A DNA stretch of 31,181 bases from Flavobacteriales bacterium UBA3376 (GCA_002359055.1 DEQC01000043.1:1-31181), one strand, 5' to 3'. Shown: positions 8,519 through 17,737, counted from the stretch's first letter. A program made the numbers and translations. Notes: a model not told the origin generated them from the letters alone.

Positions 8519-8550
8519 CAACAATTGATTTAGAAGGTTGAATGAATATA

Positions 8551-8581
8551 AAAAAATAAAGGACAGCAATTGCTGTCCTTT
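8551..8581 (-). terminator. Rho-independent terminator of the PorP/SprF gene
   Basis: AAAGGACAGC-AATT-GCTGTCCTTT (about 8558-8581) is a perfect self-complementary hairpin. On the minus strand it is followed by ATTTTTTT. It lies 24 bases past the stop of the 8605-9549 gene and separates the adhesin operon from recF. Confidence 0.85.
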
Positions 8582-8604
8582 ATCAATATTTAGATTATGA
8601 ATAT

Positions 8605-9549
8605 TTATTCAAATCCTGGTTTAAAGAAGTTCTCTATATCGAAACCAAGCACAGCGGTAAATCCATCATTACCTTCGTATTTGATATCGCTCAATCCGAT
8701 ATTATAAGAGAATCCCATGTTCATTCTTCCAATTTCAACACCTAACATAGGAGAAACTGTGAGCGCTTTGCTTTCTTCATTGAAGAAATCCATACGATAG
8801 TTAGCACCTAACCAAACTGCATTATCATCGAACTTATATTTAGCTTTAAGATTTGCATCGAATCTACTGTCTTCGTCAAAATTTGAGCGATATGCCACTA
8901 CTGGTTCAAGTTCAAATTGCGAAGAGATATCGATTCTTTTTCCGAGCATACCATAGTAGAATGTAGGGCTTGGTTCGTATTGATTTACGATTGGGCTATT
9001 GTAGCTCAAAGGAATATCTAATACTGAAAGTCCTATCATCCATCCGTGATAAGTTGCAGAAGCACCGAAGTTGATATAAGGAATATAAACTCTGGTTTCC
9101 TGATCGTTATAAACCGGGTCATTTGGCATTTCTGTCATACCGGTAAAGTGCATTCCAGCAAAGCTCAAAGAGGTACCGAAAGAGAATTGACCATCTTGTC
9201 TATTCTTTTTGTTCCCAATTGGAATGTGATAAGCAGCGGAAATATTAAAGCTATTGGTTTTGGTATTACCATTATGATCATTCATAAAGTACATACCAAT
9301 TCCGAGCCTATCTACTATGTTGGCATGTGCACTAGCAAGCGTTGTCACGGGGCCATTTGGCATGTTGTCCCACTGTCTTCTATGAGTCGCTTTGAAAACA
9401 ATATCATCTGAATCCCCAGTAAAAGATGGGTTGATAAGGAATTTATCCATCAGAAAATATTGTTCATCAAACGGCAAACTCGACTGTGCATAAGAGCACA
9501 TAGACAGTAGCCCGATTACGATTGTAAAAATTATATTTTGTTTTTTCAT
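8605..9549 (-). CDS. PorP/SprF family type IX secretion membrane protein
   Basis: A 314-residue outer-membrane protein. Seen: a signal peptide (basic start, hydrophobic core, likely cut after SYAQ near residue 22), the family stretch FLINPSFTG near residue 38 with RRQW about 18 residues later, and alternating beta strands through to a C-terminal FDIENFFKPGF. Family knowledge: PorP/SprF proteins act with the type IX machinery; SprF is needed for export of the adhesin SprB in Flavobacterium johnsoniae, and such genes usually sit right after a large adhesin with a type B C-terminal domain. That is the layout here, 36 bases after the 1026-residue protein. It is most likely the dedicated export or attachment partner of that protein. 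Whether it is the core PorP copy cannot be told from this window. Confidence 0.92.
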   Translation of the reverse strand: MKKQNIIFTIVIGLLSMCSYAQSSLPFDEQYFLMDKFLINPSFTGDSDDIVFKATHRRQWDNMPNGPVTTLASAHANIVDRLGIGMYFMNDHNGNTKTNSFNISAAYHIPIGNKKNRQDGQFSFGTSLSFAGMHFTGMTEMPNDPVYNDQETRVYIPYINFGASATYHGWMIGLSVLDIPLSYNSPIVNQYEPSPTFYYGMLGKRIDISSQFELEPVVAYRSNFDEDSRFDANLKAKYKFDDNAVWLGANYRMDFFNEESKALTVSPMLGVEIGRMNMGFSYNIGLSDIKYEGNDGFTAVLGFDIENFFKPGFE

Positions 9550-9585
9550 TTCTAGGAGTATTGAATTTTTTCTGCTAAAAAATTA

Positions 9586-12500
9586 TTAATATTTCTCGCC
9601 TCTACTTTTCACTGTAACATGTCCAGTTAGCTTTCGACCATCAGTTACATTAATGATGTACCAATAATCTGTGGTAGGAGCTTTCTGTCCATTCATAAAG
9701 TAACCATCCCAAATTACATTCGAAGTGAGTTCAGCTTGATAAACCAATCTACCGCTTCTATCGTAAATCACTACTTCAGAACCTGGATAAATTTCCAGAC
9801 CTGGAATATTCCATGTATCGTTGATTCCGTCACCATTTGGTGTAAACATGGTAGGAATAGCCAACACAGCAAATTGTTGTGTAGTTATACAACCTTCGGC
9901 AGTTTTTACATACATGGTATGAATTCCTGCTGGAAGATAGTTGAAGCGGTTACTGTCTTGCCACACTACACCTGTTGTTGAATATTGATATGGAGTTTCA
10001 CCACCTTCAGCTTCAACAATTACATAGTCTGGTCCAACTGTGATGTCAGTGATAATTGCAGGCTCACCTGGTGTTACTACAATCACATCGCTACCTTCAC
10101 AGCCTTCTGCTGTAGTAACAGTTACTCTGTATGTACCTGGTCCTGTAATATTCAATGTTTGTTCGTTAGCTCCTTCTATTACAGTTCCATTCCTTGTCCA
10201 AGTAAACTGAACATCAGTATAGCCTGAGAAGTCTCCATCGGCAAACAATTCAATATTTCCTTCACACATAGAGAAAGGCTCTCCTAAATCTACTTCAAGT
10301 CCGCTAATTTCTAATTCGATTTGAACAACTGTAAAACATCCGTTTTCATTTTCAATTCTTACGTACACTATTCCACTCTCAGCTTCATAGTTCGTAGGGT
10401 TTGGAATGAATGCCATATTGCCAGAGGTTGCATCATCGAGAGTTTCATAATATCTAATCTCATAATTCTCTGAATCAGCAATAACATCTATAGCTGTTAA
10501 ATCAACAAATTCAAATCCATCACCACCAATATCACAAGTGAAGAAATATGCATCATTAGCTCCAGTAACACCTTCATAAATTTCAAAGGTTACTTTTACC
10601 ACTTGAATAACTTGACCGGTAACATCTTTGATTTGAGCGTAAATTTCAACTGGAGTATCTGCTTGGTTCACAGTAAATGGTCCTGTTGGAATTACGTTGT
10701 TTTCAGTATCCTCAACAGCATCTTCTTCTGCAGAGTAGAATTTAACACCTAAAGTATTGTCTCCTTCTTGGATATCTTCAGCAACATCTTCTAAGTCAAA
10801 TACAACAAAACCATTTTGCTCATCATCACAAGCAAAGTAATTTCTTTCGCCAGAAACGATTGAACAGTCAAATGATCCGGTTGAATTTTCTTCGTCAAAT
10901 ATCAAGTTTACATAACCAAATTGGTTGTAGCTACCAGCATAGTTAGTAATCATCATGATGTAGATTTCTCCTTGTTGAGCGTTTTCGATAGAAACATATT
11001 CGATAGCACTTGCAGAATAACTACAATCTACTACATCTTGTAATTCTTCGTAATCACAAGGAACTTCTGTAAATGGACCCCATACGATAAAGTCAACATC
11101 AATTTCAGATCCTTCTTGATCAGGTTGAGTGTATTGGTTCAAATCAAAGTACAAATCACCAGATTCAGCAATTTTGAAAAAGTAGAATCTTGGGTAAGGT
11201 TGATTGTACAAACATCCATAGTTTGGACCTGAAGGTGCTGAAGTTGGAATCTCTCCATCTCCTAGGAAAGGAATGTTAGATCCAAATTCCGGACCTGGAC
11301 AAGCTGCTTCAGGATCTATACAATCTTCTTTAACTTTCAAAATGATTTGAACAATCTTCGAACAAGCCACAGAATCTGCAACTCTTGCATAAACAACAGT
11401 ATTGTCGCTTGCAACAAAAGCAGTTGGATCAGCGATTGGATTGTTTTGATTTTCGGCATCTTCTATAGTCGAATAGTAGTCATAAGTCATTTCTTCATAA
11501 TTATCAACTACCAAAGGTTCGATTTCCGTCAAATCAAATGTTTCAAATCCATCACCATCAAAATCTGTTTCTTCTAATATAAATGTGTCAGCATTGGTTT
11601 CTAATTCTCCAAAAGTAATTTCAACTGAATCTTCAGCCGTACAATCTTGATTAGCAACTTCGACTTTATAAACACCGCTCTCAGTTACAACTAAAGAATC
11701 TTCGGTTGCACCTGGAATGATATTTCCATCTTTGTACCATTGTAAAGTGAAGTTAGGATCATCAACACTTACGTACAAAGTATATTCATCTTGACCACAA
11801 ACTTGCAAGTCATTTCCTAAGTCAATTCCGTTTTCGTCAACGATTACTGAACCTAAGTTAAATGAACCTGCTTCTAAAAATACAGCCGAGTCATACAAAT
11901 AGTCTGTAGTATCGGCTACGATAAGTCTGATGTGATAAGTTTCACCTGGAATAACTTCAGAATGTGCTGTCAAAGCAACTGTCCTACCTCCATATTCTAT
12001 GTCTTGGAAAGGACCACCTACATAATAGGTATCGTCACCACAATAACTATCGTTTACATTATTGATAGTTACAGGTAAACCATTTGGTAGAAGGGCGATA
12101 TTCTTTCCGCTTAAGCCTGGATCTGGTGTAATACCAGGTCCACTGATTATAAATCCAAAAACATCATTATAGGATGAACATGCAAAGCCTGGATATTCTT
12201 CTGAAGCAAAAATATAATTAAATGAGATTTCGTTGGCTTGAGGAACGAAATCAAACTCAAAAATAGTTACGTTATTAGTTGAATTACCTGCTAACTGAGT
12301 AGCATCAGCATCACCAGTCCATGACATGTCCCCTTTAGAAACATTACCAGAATTTGGTCCTTCAGCATCTTTAGCATAACCAGTGGTTAACACTATTCCA
12401 CGTTCAAAAGGGAAATCGGTATTTCCTCTCTTAAAAAATCCCCAACTTCGATTAGCACTTGGGAATTGCTCAGATGGATTATCTTTTAGTTGAAAATTTG

Positions 12501-12666
12501 AAGAAGTAGAACATAGTCCTCCATCCAACAACACATCGGTAAGTAATTGCTCTGCACTATAGCTTGATTCCGGATCAGACGCATCATTCACAATTATACT
12601 TTGTGACAATGCATTTGCACTAAATAAGTATTGCAGAAAAACAATTACGAGTAAAAGTTTTCTCAT
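9586..12666 (-). CDS. Modular surface adhesin with choice-of-anchor L domain and type B T9SS sorting domain
   Basis: A 1026-residue secreted, acidic protein. Seen in order: signal peptide (1 to about 20); a choice-of-anchor L domain at about 35-270 with the EFDFVP and IFASEEYP motifs; an Ig/PKD-like module at about 284-352 with LQWYKDG; a degenerate repeat at about 361-447; a cysteine-bearing beta domain at about 455-605; two more copies of the repeat at about 607-697 and 706-788; a second Ig-like module at about 793-866 with FTWTRNG; and a gliding-motility-type C-terminal sorting domain at about 938-1026 beginning TMFTPNGDGINDTW. Family knowledge: such domains send proteins through type IX secretion to the cell surface or medium. 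The PorP/SprF gene follows directly. The ligand is unknown; adhesion or gliding is inferred. Confidence 0.9.
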   Translation of the reverse strand: MRKLLLVIVFLQYLFSANALSQSIIVNDASDPESSYSAEQLLTDVLLDGGLCSTSSNFQLKDNPSEQFPSANRSWGFFKRGNTDFPFERGIVLTTGYAKDAEGPNSGNVSKGDMSWTGDADATQLAGNSTNNVTIFEFDFVPQANEISFNYIFASEEYPGFACSSYNDVFGFIISGPGITPDPGLSGKNIALLPNGLPVTINNVNDSYCGDDTYYVGGPFQDIEYGGRTVALTAHSEVIPGETYHIRLIVADTTDYLYDSAVFLEAGSFNLGSVIVDENGIDLGNDLQVCGQDEYTLYVSVDDPNFTLQWYKDGNIIPGATEDSLVVTESGVYKVEVANQDCTAEDSVEITFGELETNADTFILEETDFDGDGFETFDLTEIEPLVVDNYEEMTYDYYSTIEDAENQNNPIADPTAFVASDNTVVYARVADSVACSKIVQIILKVKEDCIDPEAACPGPEFGSNIPFLGDGEIPTSAPSGPNYGCLYNQPYPRFYFFKIAESGDLYFDLNQYTQPDQEGSEIDVDFIVWGPFTEVPCDYEELQDVVDCSYSASAIEYVSIENAQQGEIYIMMITNYAGSYNQFGYVNLIFDEENSTGSFDCSIVSGERNYFACDDEQNGFVVFDLEDVAEDIQEGDNTLGVKFYSAEEDAVEDTENNVIPTGPFTVNQADTPVEIYAQIKDVTGQVIQVVKVTFEIYEGVTGANDAYFFTCDIGGDGFEFVDLTAIDVIADSENYEIRYYETLDDATSGNMAFIPNPTNYEAESGIVYVRIENENGCFTVVQIELEISGLEVDLGEPFSMCEGNIELFADGDFSGYTDVQFTWTRNGTVIEGANEQTLNITGPGTYRVTVTTAEGCEGSDVIVVTPGEPAIITDITVGPDYVIVEAEGGETPYQYSTTGVVWQDSNRFNYLPAGIHTMYVKTAEGCITTQQFAVLAIPTMFTPNGDGINDTWNIPGLEIYPGSEVVIYDRSGRLVYQAELTSNVIWDGYFMNGQKAPTTDYWYIINVTDGRKLTGHVTVKSRGEKY

Positions 12667-12774
12667 AAGTAAAACAAATTTGATATTCTCTTTGTAAATT
12701 ATTTTTTAAATTTAAGTCAATTTTAACGAAAATTTCGGACTTATCCAATTCTTTTTAGTTCTTAAGCCTAAATT

Positions 12775-13734
12775 TTAATTTTCAAGTTTCGGTTTTTTAT
12801 AAAATGAATAAATAATTCCAACAGCTAATGACACTACAATTACGCTCAATGAAATCCACTCAGGCAAATCTATCATATTGGTTTTCATATAAGAATGCAA
12901 TGTCATCTTGATTCCAACGAACAATAGAATAAAGGCTAAACTGTATTTTAGGTAAGCAAATTTGTCCATAATATTGGCCAAGAAAAAATACATTGACCTA
13001 AGTCCTAAAATTGCCATAATATTCGAAGAAAACACAATAAATGGATTTTCGGTAATTGCTAAAATTGCAGGAATACTATCCAAAGCAAATAAAACATCTG
13101 TCAATTCTATGATGACCAATGCTAAAAATAAAGGAGTAGCTGCCAAAATTCCCATTCGTTTTATGAATAGTTTTTGACCGTGCAATTCTTGTGTGATAGG
13201 CATTATTTTTCTGATAATTTTAAACACCTTATTTTCTCTTGGATTGATATTGATGGTTTCTTCAGCGAATGCCATTTTATATGCGGTATAAATTAAGAAA
13301 GCACCGAAAATATAAGTGATCCAATCAATTTTGTTGATCAACCAAATTCCGAAGAAAATCATCAATGCTCTAAACACCACTGCACCTACAATTCCCCAAA
13401 ACAAAACCCTATGCTGGTATTTTTGTGGAATGCTAAAAGCTTTAAAAATCACTGCGATGACAAACACATTGTCGACTGACAATGACAATTCCAAAAGATA
13501 ACCTTGGATGTATTTATAAAAGGCAGTTTCTGGAGTATAATTTTGAGGGTTATCAACGTATTGATTATCGAATAACCAATAAAGAATCACAGAAAACAAG
13601 AGTGAAAGTGTAACCCAAAATGTAGTCCATTTTGCTGCTTCCTTTTGCGATATTACGTGTGCTTTACGATTGAAAACACCTAAATCGAGCGCTAAAAGAA
13701 AGACTACTACCGATATGAATATTGCCCAAACCAT
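12775..13734 (-). CDS. TerC/Alx-family integral membrane protein
   Basis: A 319-residue protein with about eight or nine hydrophobic helices. Seen: the family signatures LALDLGVFNRKAH near residue 15, ELSLSVDNVFVIAVIF near residue 83, and IELTDVLFALDSIPAI near residue 210, which carry the conserved acidic residues within the membrane. Family knowledge: TerC/Alx/MeeF proteins export manganese, in some cases to supply exported metalloenzymes, and were first noted in tellurite resistance clusters. No other ter genes are nearby, so metal handling rather than tellurite resistance is the likelier role. It stands alone between the ATP synthase terminator and the adhesin gene and has its own promoter candidate. 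I see no clear terminator after it. Confidence 0.93.
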   Translation of the reverse strand: MVWAIFISVVVFLLALDLGVFNRKAHVISQKEAAKWTTFWVTLSLLFSVILYWLFDNQYVDNPQNYTPETAFYKYIQGYLLELSLSVDNVFVIAVIFKAFSIPQKYQHRVLFWGIVGAVVFRALMIFFGIWLINKIDWITYIFGAFLIYTAYKMAFAEETININPRENKVFKIIRKIMPITQELHGQKLFIKRMGILAATPLFLALVIIELTDVLFALDSIPAILAITENPFIVFSSNIMAILGLRSMYFFLANIMDKFAYLKYSLAFILLFVGIKMTLHSYMKTNMIDLPEWISLSVIVVSLAVGIIYSFYKKPKLEN

Positions 13735-13748
13735 TCTAAATATTTTGA

Positions 13749-13778
13749 CAAATATCCATATTTAAGATGGATAATCAA
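13749..13778 (-). promoter_or_regulatory. Promoter candidate of the TerC-family gene (TTG-N19-GATATTTG)
   Basis: On the minus strand TTG (13776-13778) is followed after exactly 19 bases by GATATTTG (13749-13756), one base off the TAnnTTTG -7 consensus. The spacing is the same as in the promoter ahead of atpB. The start site would give a leader of about ten bases. The space back to the atp terminator is too short for a manganese riboswitch. Confidence 0.4.
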
Positions 13779-13792
13779 TATTTTTTTTAGGA

Positions 13793-13822
13793 AACAAAAA
13801 AAGGCGAGTTACCTCGCCTTTT
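13793..13822 (-). terminator. Rho-independent terminator of the ATP synthase operon
   Basis: AAAAGGCGAG (13799-13808) pairs with CTCGCCTTTT (13813-13822) around a 4-base loop. On the minus strand the stem is followed by a T run. It lies just past the atpG stop and ends the operon. Confidence 0.9.
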
Positions 13823-13843
13823 CTATAATTAAGTTATGTTTCT

Positions 13844-14719
13844 TTAAGAATCTAACGCTTCAGCACCTCCAACAATTTCCAATATCTCATTGGTAATTGC
13901 CGCTTGTCTCGCTTTGTTGTAATGTAAAATTAATTCTCTTCTGAGTGTATCTGCATTGTCAGTTGCCTTATGCATTGCTGTCATACGCGCACCATGTTCA
14001 GATGCATTCGAATCGAGAACTGCTTTATACAATTGAGTTTTCAGCGTTTGTGGAATCAAATCGGTAACAATTTCTTCTTTTGATGGCTCAAATATATAAT
14101 CAACAGTAGAAACATTTGCATCGACCTCATCACCGGTTTTGATTTGAACAGGTAAATAATGTTCATCAATTACGGTTTGATTGGCAGCATTTCTAAATTG
14201 ATTATAAACAATTCTAACTTCATCGAATTCAGCATTGATAAATTTTTCTGTAATTTCTTCTGAAATAGCTGCTACAGATTCATATTTCAAATCGTCCCAA
14301 AGATGAGATTCGTTTCTATAAATTTTTGAAGTATTTTTCAAAAAGTCGAAACCTTTTTTACCGATGGTCAAAACTTCAACTTCAATACCTTTCTGTTTAG
14401 CTTCTTCAATTATTGAATTTGTCTTTTTAACAATACTTGAGTTAAAAGCACCTGCCAAACCACGGTTGGAAGTCAACACCACCAACAAAAGTTTTTGAAC
14501 CTCTCTTTGAACCGTTAGTTCACCTCCCACATTGCTGTCGAGTGTTGAACTAATATTCTGAAGAATATCACGCAATTTATCTGCATAAGGACGAAGTTGA
14601 ACAATTGAGTCTTGGGCTCTTTTTAGTTTTGCAGCCGACACCATTTTCATGGCATTGGTGATCTGCATAGTTGAACCTACCGACGAAATCCTGCTTCGTA
14701 TTTCTTTTAAATTTGCCAT
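13844..14719 (-). CDS. atpG: ATP synthase gamma subunit
   Basis: A 291-residue central-shaft subunit of F1, which turns inside the alpha/beta ring and couples proton flow to ATP formation. Seen: the family N-terminal pattern with IRSRISSVGSTMQITNAMKM, a coiled-coil start, and the C-terminal helix with SEHGARMTAMHKATDNA followed by LxYNKARQAAITNEILEI(VG)GA, both hallmarks of gamma. The length is normal for the family. It is the last gene of the operon, starting 33 bases after atpA, and is followed at once by the operon terminator; atpD and atpC do not follow. Confidence 0.98.
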   Translation of the reverse strand: MANLKEIRSRISSVGSTMQITNAMKMVSAAKLKRAQDSIVQLRPYADKLRDILQNISSTLDSNVGGELTVQREVQKLLLVVLTSNRGLAGAFNSSIVKKTNSIIEEAKQKGIEVEVLTIGKKGFDFLKNTSKIYRNESHLWDDLKYESVAAISEEITEKFINAEFDEVRIVYNQFRNAANQTVIDEHYLPVQIKTGDEVDANVSTVDYIFEPSKEEIVTDLIPQTLKTQLYKAVLDSNASEHGARMTAMHKATDNADTLRRELILHYNKARQAAITNEILEIVGGAEALDS

Positions 14720-14752
14720 TCTTTAATTTATAAATGTACTTGTGTACACTTT

Positions 14753-16330
14753 TTACTTGTATTTTGCTACTGTATCGCTAATTGCTGTTTCCAACACTTT
14801 AACTATCTCATCATTGTATTCTCCTGTACGAATTTGAGTCAAAGTATCCATGTGTTTGTTTCTCATCAAAGATAAGAAAGACTCTTGCCATTCTTTAACT
14901 TTTTCAACAGGAACATCTCTCAAAAGACCTTGAGTACCAGCGAAAATAATTGCTACTTGCTCTTCAACTGGGATGGGTGAGTGAACGTTTTGTTTTAACA
15001 ATTCACCGTTTCTTTCACCTTTTCCAATAACTGCCATAGTAGCTGCGTCTAAATCCGATCCGAATTTAGCGAAAGCTTCTAATTCTGCATATTGAGCTTG
15101 GTCTAATTTCAAAGTACCAGAAACTTTTTTCATTGGTTTAATCTGTGCACTTCCTCCAACTCGAGATACTGAAATACCTACGTTAATCGCTGGACGAACA
15201 CCTGAGTTGAACAAATCTGATTCTAAGAAAATCTGACCATCTGTAATTGAAATTACGTTGGTAGGAATATAAGCCGATACGTCACCTGCTTGTGTTTCGA
15301 TGATTGGTAAAGCGGTCAATGAACCTCCACCTTTTACTACATCTTTCAAAGATTCTGGTAAATCGTTCATTTCTGCCGCTACTTTATCGTCACCGATAAT
15401 TTTCGCAGCACGTTCTAACAAACGAGAGTGTAAGTAGAAAACGTCTCCTGGATAAGCCTCACGCCCTGGAGGACGACGTAATAAAAGTGAAACTTCACGG
15501 TATGCTACCGCTTGTTTTGATAAGTCGTCATAAACAACCAAAGCTGCACGACCTGTATCACGGAAATATTCACCGATTGCTGCTCCAGCCATAGGCGCAT
15601 AAACTTGCATTGGTGCAGGGTCAGATGCGTTTGCTGCTACAACAATTGTATATTTGTCAGCACCTGAAGCCTTTAGAGTATTCATGATTTGAGCAACTGT
15701 TGATCCTTTTTGACCAACTGCTACATAAATACAATAAACAGGTTCACCTCTGTCGTAAAATTCCTTTTGATTTAAAATAGTATCAATAGCAACTGATGTT
15801 TTACCTGTTTGACGGTCACCGATGATAAGCTCACGTTGTCCACGTCCAATTGGAATCATAGAGTCAATAGCTACGATACCAGTTTGCATAGGTTCACTTA
15901 CTGGTTCACGGTAAATAACACCAGGAGCTTTACGCTCGATTGGCATTTCGTACAATTTTCCTTCGATAGGACCTTTACCGTCGATTGGGTTACCCAACAT
16001 ATCTACAACACGTCCCAACATTCCTTCTCCTACATTGATAGAAGTAATTCTATTAGTACGTTTGACAGTATCTCCTTCTTTGATTTCGTTTGAAGGACCT
16101 AACAATACGATTCCGACATTGTCTTCTTCAAGGTTTAACACCATCCCTTCAAGTCCATTAGAAAACTCAACTAACTCTCCATATTGAGCGTTATCAAGTC
16201 CGTAAACTCGGGCAATACCGTCTCCAACACTCAATACAGTTCCAACTTCCGACATTTCTACATTTACATCGAAATTGGAAAGTTGTTGTTTTAATATTGC
16301 TGAAACTTCAGCTGGTTTTATTTTTGCCAT
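14753..16330 (-). CDS. atpA: ATP synthase alpha subunit
   Basis: A 525-residue F1 alpha subunit that forms the catalytic hexamer with beta. Seen: an N-terminal beta-barrel with VGDGIARVYGL, Walker A GDRQTGKT at residues 171-178, the LVVYDDLSKQAVAYRE Walker B region, and SLLLRRPPGREAYPGDVFYLHSRLLERA, which holds the nucleotide-site and arginine-finger region of the family. Length is typical. It lies 10 bases after atpH and 33 bases before atpG. Its partner beta subunit is not in this window. Confidence 0.99.
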   Translation of the reverse strand: MAKIKPAEVSAILKQQLSNFDVNVEMSEVGTVLSVGDGIARVYGLDNAQYGELVEFSNGLEGMVLNLEEDNVGIVLLGPSNEIKEGDTVKRTNRITSINVGEGMLGRVVDMLGNPIDGKGPIEGKLYEMPIERKAPGVIYREPVSEPMQTGIVAIDSMIPIGRGQRELIIGDRQTGKTSVAIDTILNQKEFYDRGEPVYCIYVAVGQKGSTVAQIMNTLKASGADKYTIVVAANASDPAPMQVYAPMAGAAIGEYFRDTGRAALVVYDDLSKQAVAYREVSLLLRRPPGREAYPGDVFYLHSRLLERAAKIIGDDKVAAEMNDLPESLKDVVKGGGSLTALPIIETQAGDVSAYIPTNVISITDGQIFLESDLFNSGVRPAINVGISVSRVGGSAQIKPMKKVSGTLKLDQAQYAELEAFAKFGSDLDAATMAVIGKGERNGELLKQNVHSPIPVEEQVAIIFAGTQGLLRDVPVEKVKEWQESFLSLMRNKHMDTLTQIRTGEYNDEIVKVLETAISDTVAKYK

Positions 16331-16340
16331 TTCTATCTAT

Positions 16341-16901
16341 TTAAATTTTGGGAATGTATTCGTTTTTATCAAATTCTTTTTTCAATCGATTCAATTTGTT
16401 TCTTACGCTACTATCGATTTGTTTGTCGCCTACTCTTAAGATAAATCCTCCTAAAATTTCAGGATCGACTTTACTTTCGATTTCAAATGAATCAGTTGTA
16501 TTAATTTTGGATTTAGCAGCTTCAATTATTTCTTTCACCATTTCATCTTCAAGCTTTACAGCAGAAGTAATTTCCATAATGCTAATTCTATTTTGGGCAT
16601 TATAAAGATGAGTGAATTGAGAAGAAATATCTCTTAGATATCTTTCTCTACCTTGATTGACTACTAATTTTATAAAGTTTTGAACTACTGGAGAAAAGTC
16701 TTTAAACAATTCTGCACCAATAGCATTCTTTCTTTTTGAATCTAAAACTGGTGATGCTAAGAATGCAGCCAATTCGCGACTTTCTTTAATCGACTCTCTC
16801 AAATCAATCATTTCTCGATTGATTTGCTCCGCCTGATTGGTTTCGTTCGCAAATAGCATTAACCCTTTGGCATAACGTCTTGCTGCTCTAACTCCTGACA
16901 T
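16341..16901 (-). CDS. atpH: ATP synthase delta subunit
   Basis: A 186-residue peripheral-stalk subunit joining F1 to the b subunits. Seen: the N-terminal helix with RAARRYAKGLMLFA, a helical body with FLASPVLDSKRK and a KLVVNQGRERYL segment, and a C-terminal domain with DPEILGGFILRVGDKQIDSS followed by LNRLKK, a well-conserved delta pattern. The ATG lies one base after the stop of atpF, so the two are almost certainly translated together. Length fits the family. Confidence 0.97.
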   Translation of the reverse strand: MSGVRAARRYAKGLMLFANETNQAEQINREMIDLRESIKESRELAAFLASPVLDSKRKNAIGAELFKDFSPVVQNFIKLVVNQGRERYLRDISSQFTHLYNAQNRISIMEITSAVKLEDEMVKEIIEAAKSKINTTDSFEIESKVDPEILGGFILRVGDKQIDSSVRNKLNRLKKEFDKNEYIPKI

Positions 16902-16902
16902 T

Positions 16903-17397
16903 TTAGTTCAATTTAACTTCGTTAATCATTTCTTTTGCTAAATTCTCTTGTGCTGACTTTTCTGCCAACTCACGCTTCAAAACGGTTTCAGCTACTTCAA
17001 TTGAAAGCGTTGCAATTTGATTTTTCAATTCAGTCATTGCAGCTAACTTTTCATTTTGAATGGCAGCCTTAGCGTTTTCAATCAATCTATCCGCTTCGAT
17101 TTTAGCATCATCCTTAGCTTTTGATACGATGTTTTCGTGCATTTCACGTGCTTCTTTCAAAATCGCATCGCGCTCTATTTTGGCTTCTCTTAAAATCTTA
17201 TCATTTTCAGCCTTTAAGTTTGACATTTCCTCTCTGGCCTTTTTCGCTTCATTCAAAGCGTCTTCAATTGATTTCTCACGATCTTTAACCGCTTTTAAAA
17301 TTGGTTTCCAAGCATAAGACCTCAATACCACTAACAAAATGATAAAGGTTAATGTTGTCCAAAATATCAAACCTATAGAAGGAGTAATTAAATCCAT
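16903..17397 (-). CDS. atpF: ATP synthase b subunit
   Basis: A peripheral-stalk subunit, 164 residues with the start chosen here. The frame is open further upstream to an ATG at 17458-17460, but the 21 extra residues are polar and unlike the family, while the ATG at 17395-17397 gives MDLITPSIGLIFWTT, the usual short start before the single membrane helix (about residues 9-28). After the helix comes a long, charged, alanine-rich coiled coil (about 30-155) that dimerises and reaches F1. It lies after atpE and one base before atpH. Confidence 0.95.
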   Translation of the reverse strand: MDLITPSIGLIFWTTLTFIILLVVLRSYAWKPILKAVKDREKSIEDALNEAKKAREEMSNLKAENDKILREAKIERDAILKEAREMHENIVSKAKDDAKIEADRLIENAKAAIQNEKLAAMTELKNQIATLSIEVAETVLKRELAEKSAQENLAKEMINEVKLN

Positions 17398-17493
17398 AGT
17401 ATATCGTAATTTATATAAAATTAATTGTATGCAATAATTAAAATCAGCTTCTACAACCAACCGTTATAGAAGCATGATTTACTTTTCAAATTC

Positions 17494-17703
17494 TTAGCCG
17501 TTACCTAATAACGCTACAACGATACCGAATAATCCAGCTCCTTCAATTAAAGCAGCTGCAATAATCATCGCTGTTTGAATTTTTGATGTAGCTTCTGGTT
17601 GTCTAGCGATAGCTTCCATAGCAGATCCACCGATTTTACCGATACCAAGACCTACTCCTAAAACTGCTAAACCTGCTCCGATTGCTGCAATACTTCCTGT
17701 CAT
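17494..17703 (-). CDS. atpE: ATP synthase c subunit (proteolipid ring)
   Basis: A 69-residue hairpin of two membrane helices joined by a polar loop with ARQPEA (residues 33-38). Seen: glycine-rich first helix, and the ion-binding carboxylate Glu54 in LIEGAGLFG of the second helix. The place 33 residues before it is Ile21, where sodium-type rings carry Gln; Gly55 follows Glu54, where sodium types have Ser. The ring is therefore most likely proton-driven. The gene is placed between atpB and atpF as in other Bacteroidota. Confidence 0.97.
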   Translation of the reverse strand: MTGSIAAIGAGLAVLGVGLGIGKIGGSAMEAIARQPEATSKIQTAMIIAAALIEGAGLFGIVVALLGNG

Positions 17704-17737
17704 AATAATAACATTTTATATATTAATAATTAATTTT

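Noticed and set aside
9736..10227. Plus-strand open frames of 80 residues within the adhesin gene
   Set aside because: They are antisense shadows of a well-supported gene, with composition (many Cys, Ser, Trp, His) unlike real proteins and no start signals.
12728..12738. Short palindrome CGAAAATTTCG as a terminator of the TerC-family gene
   Set aside because: The arms are five bases with a one-base loop, too tight to form a terminator, and no suitable T run follows.
12775..13734. Tellurite resistance locus
   Set aside because: Only one TerC-family gene is present with no TerA/B/D/E/Z neighbours; the family is more widely linked with manganese export.
13735..13798. A yybP-ykoY-type manganese riboswitch ahead of the TerC-family gene
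   Set aside because: The space between the atp terminator and the TerC start is only about 60 bases and holds a promoter-like pair; there is no room for the riboswitch and its conserved loops are not seen.
17398..17460. Longer atpF start giving 21 extra residues
   Set aside because: The added residues are polar and unlike b subunits; the ATG at 17397 gives the normal short start before the membrane helix.
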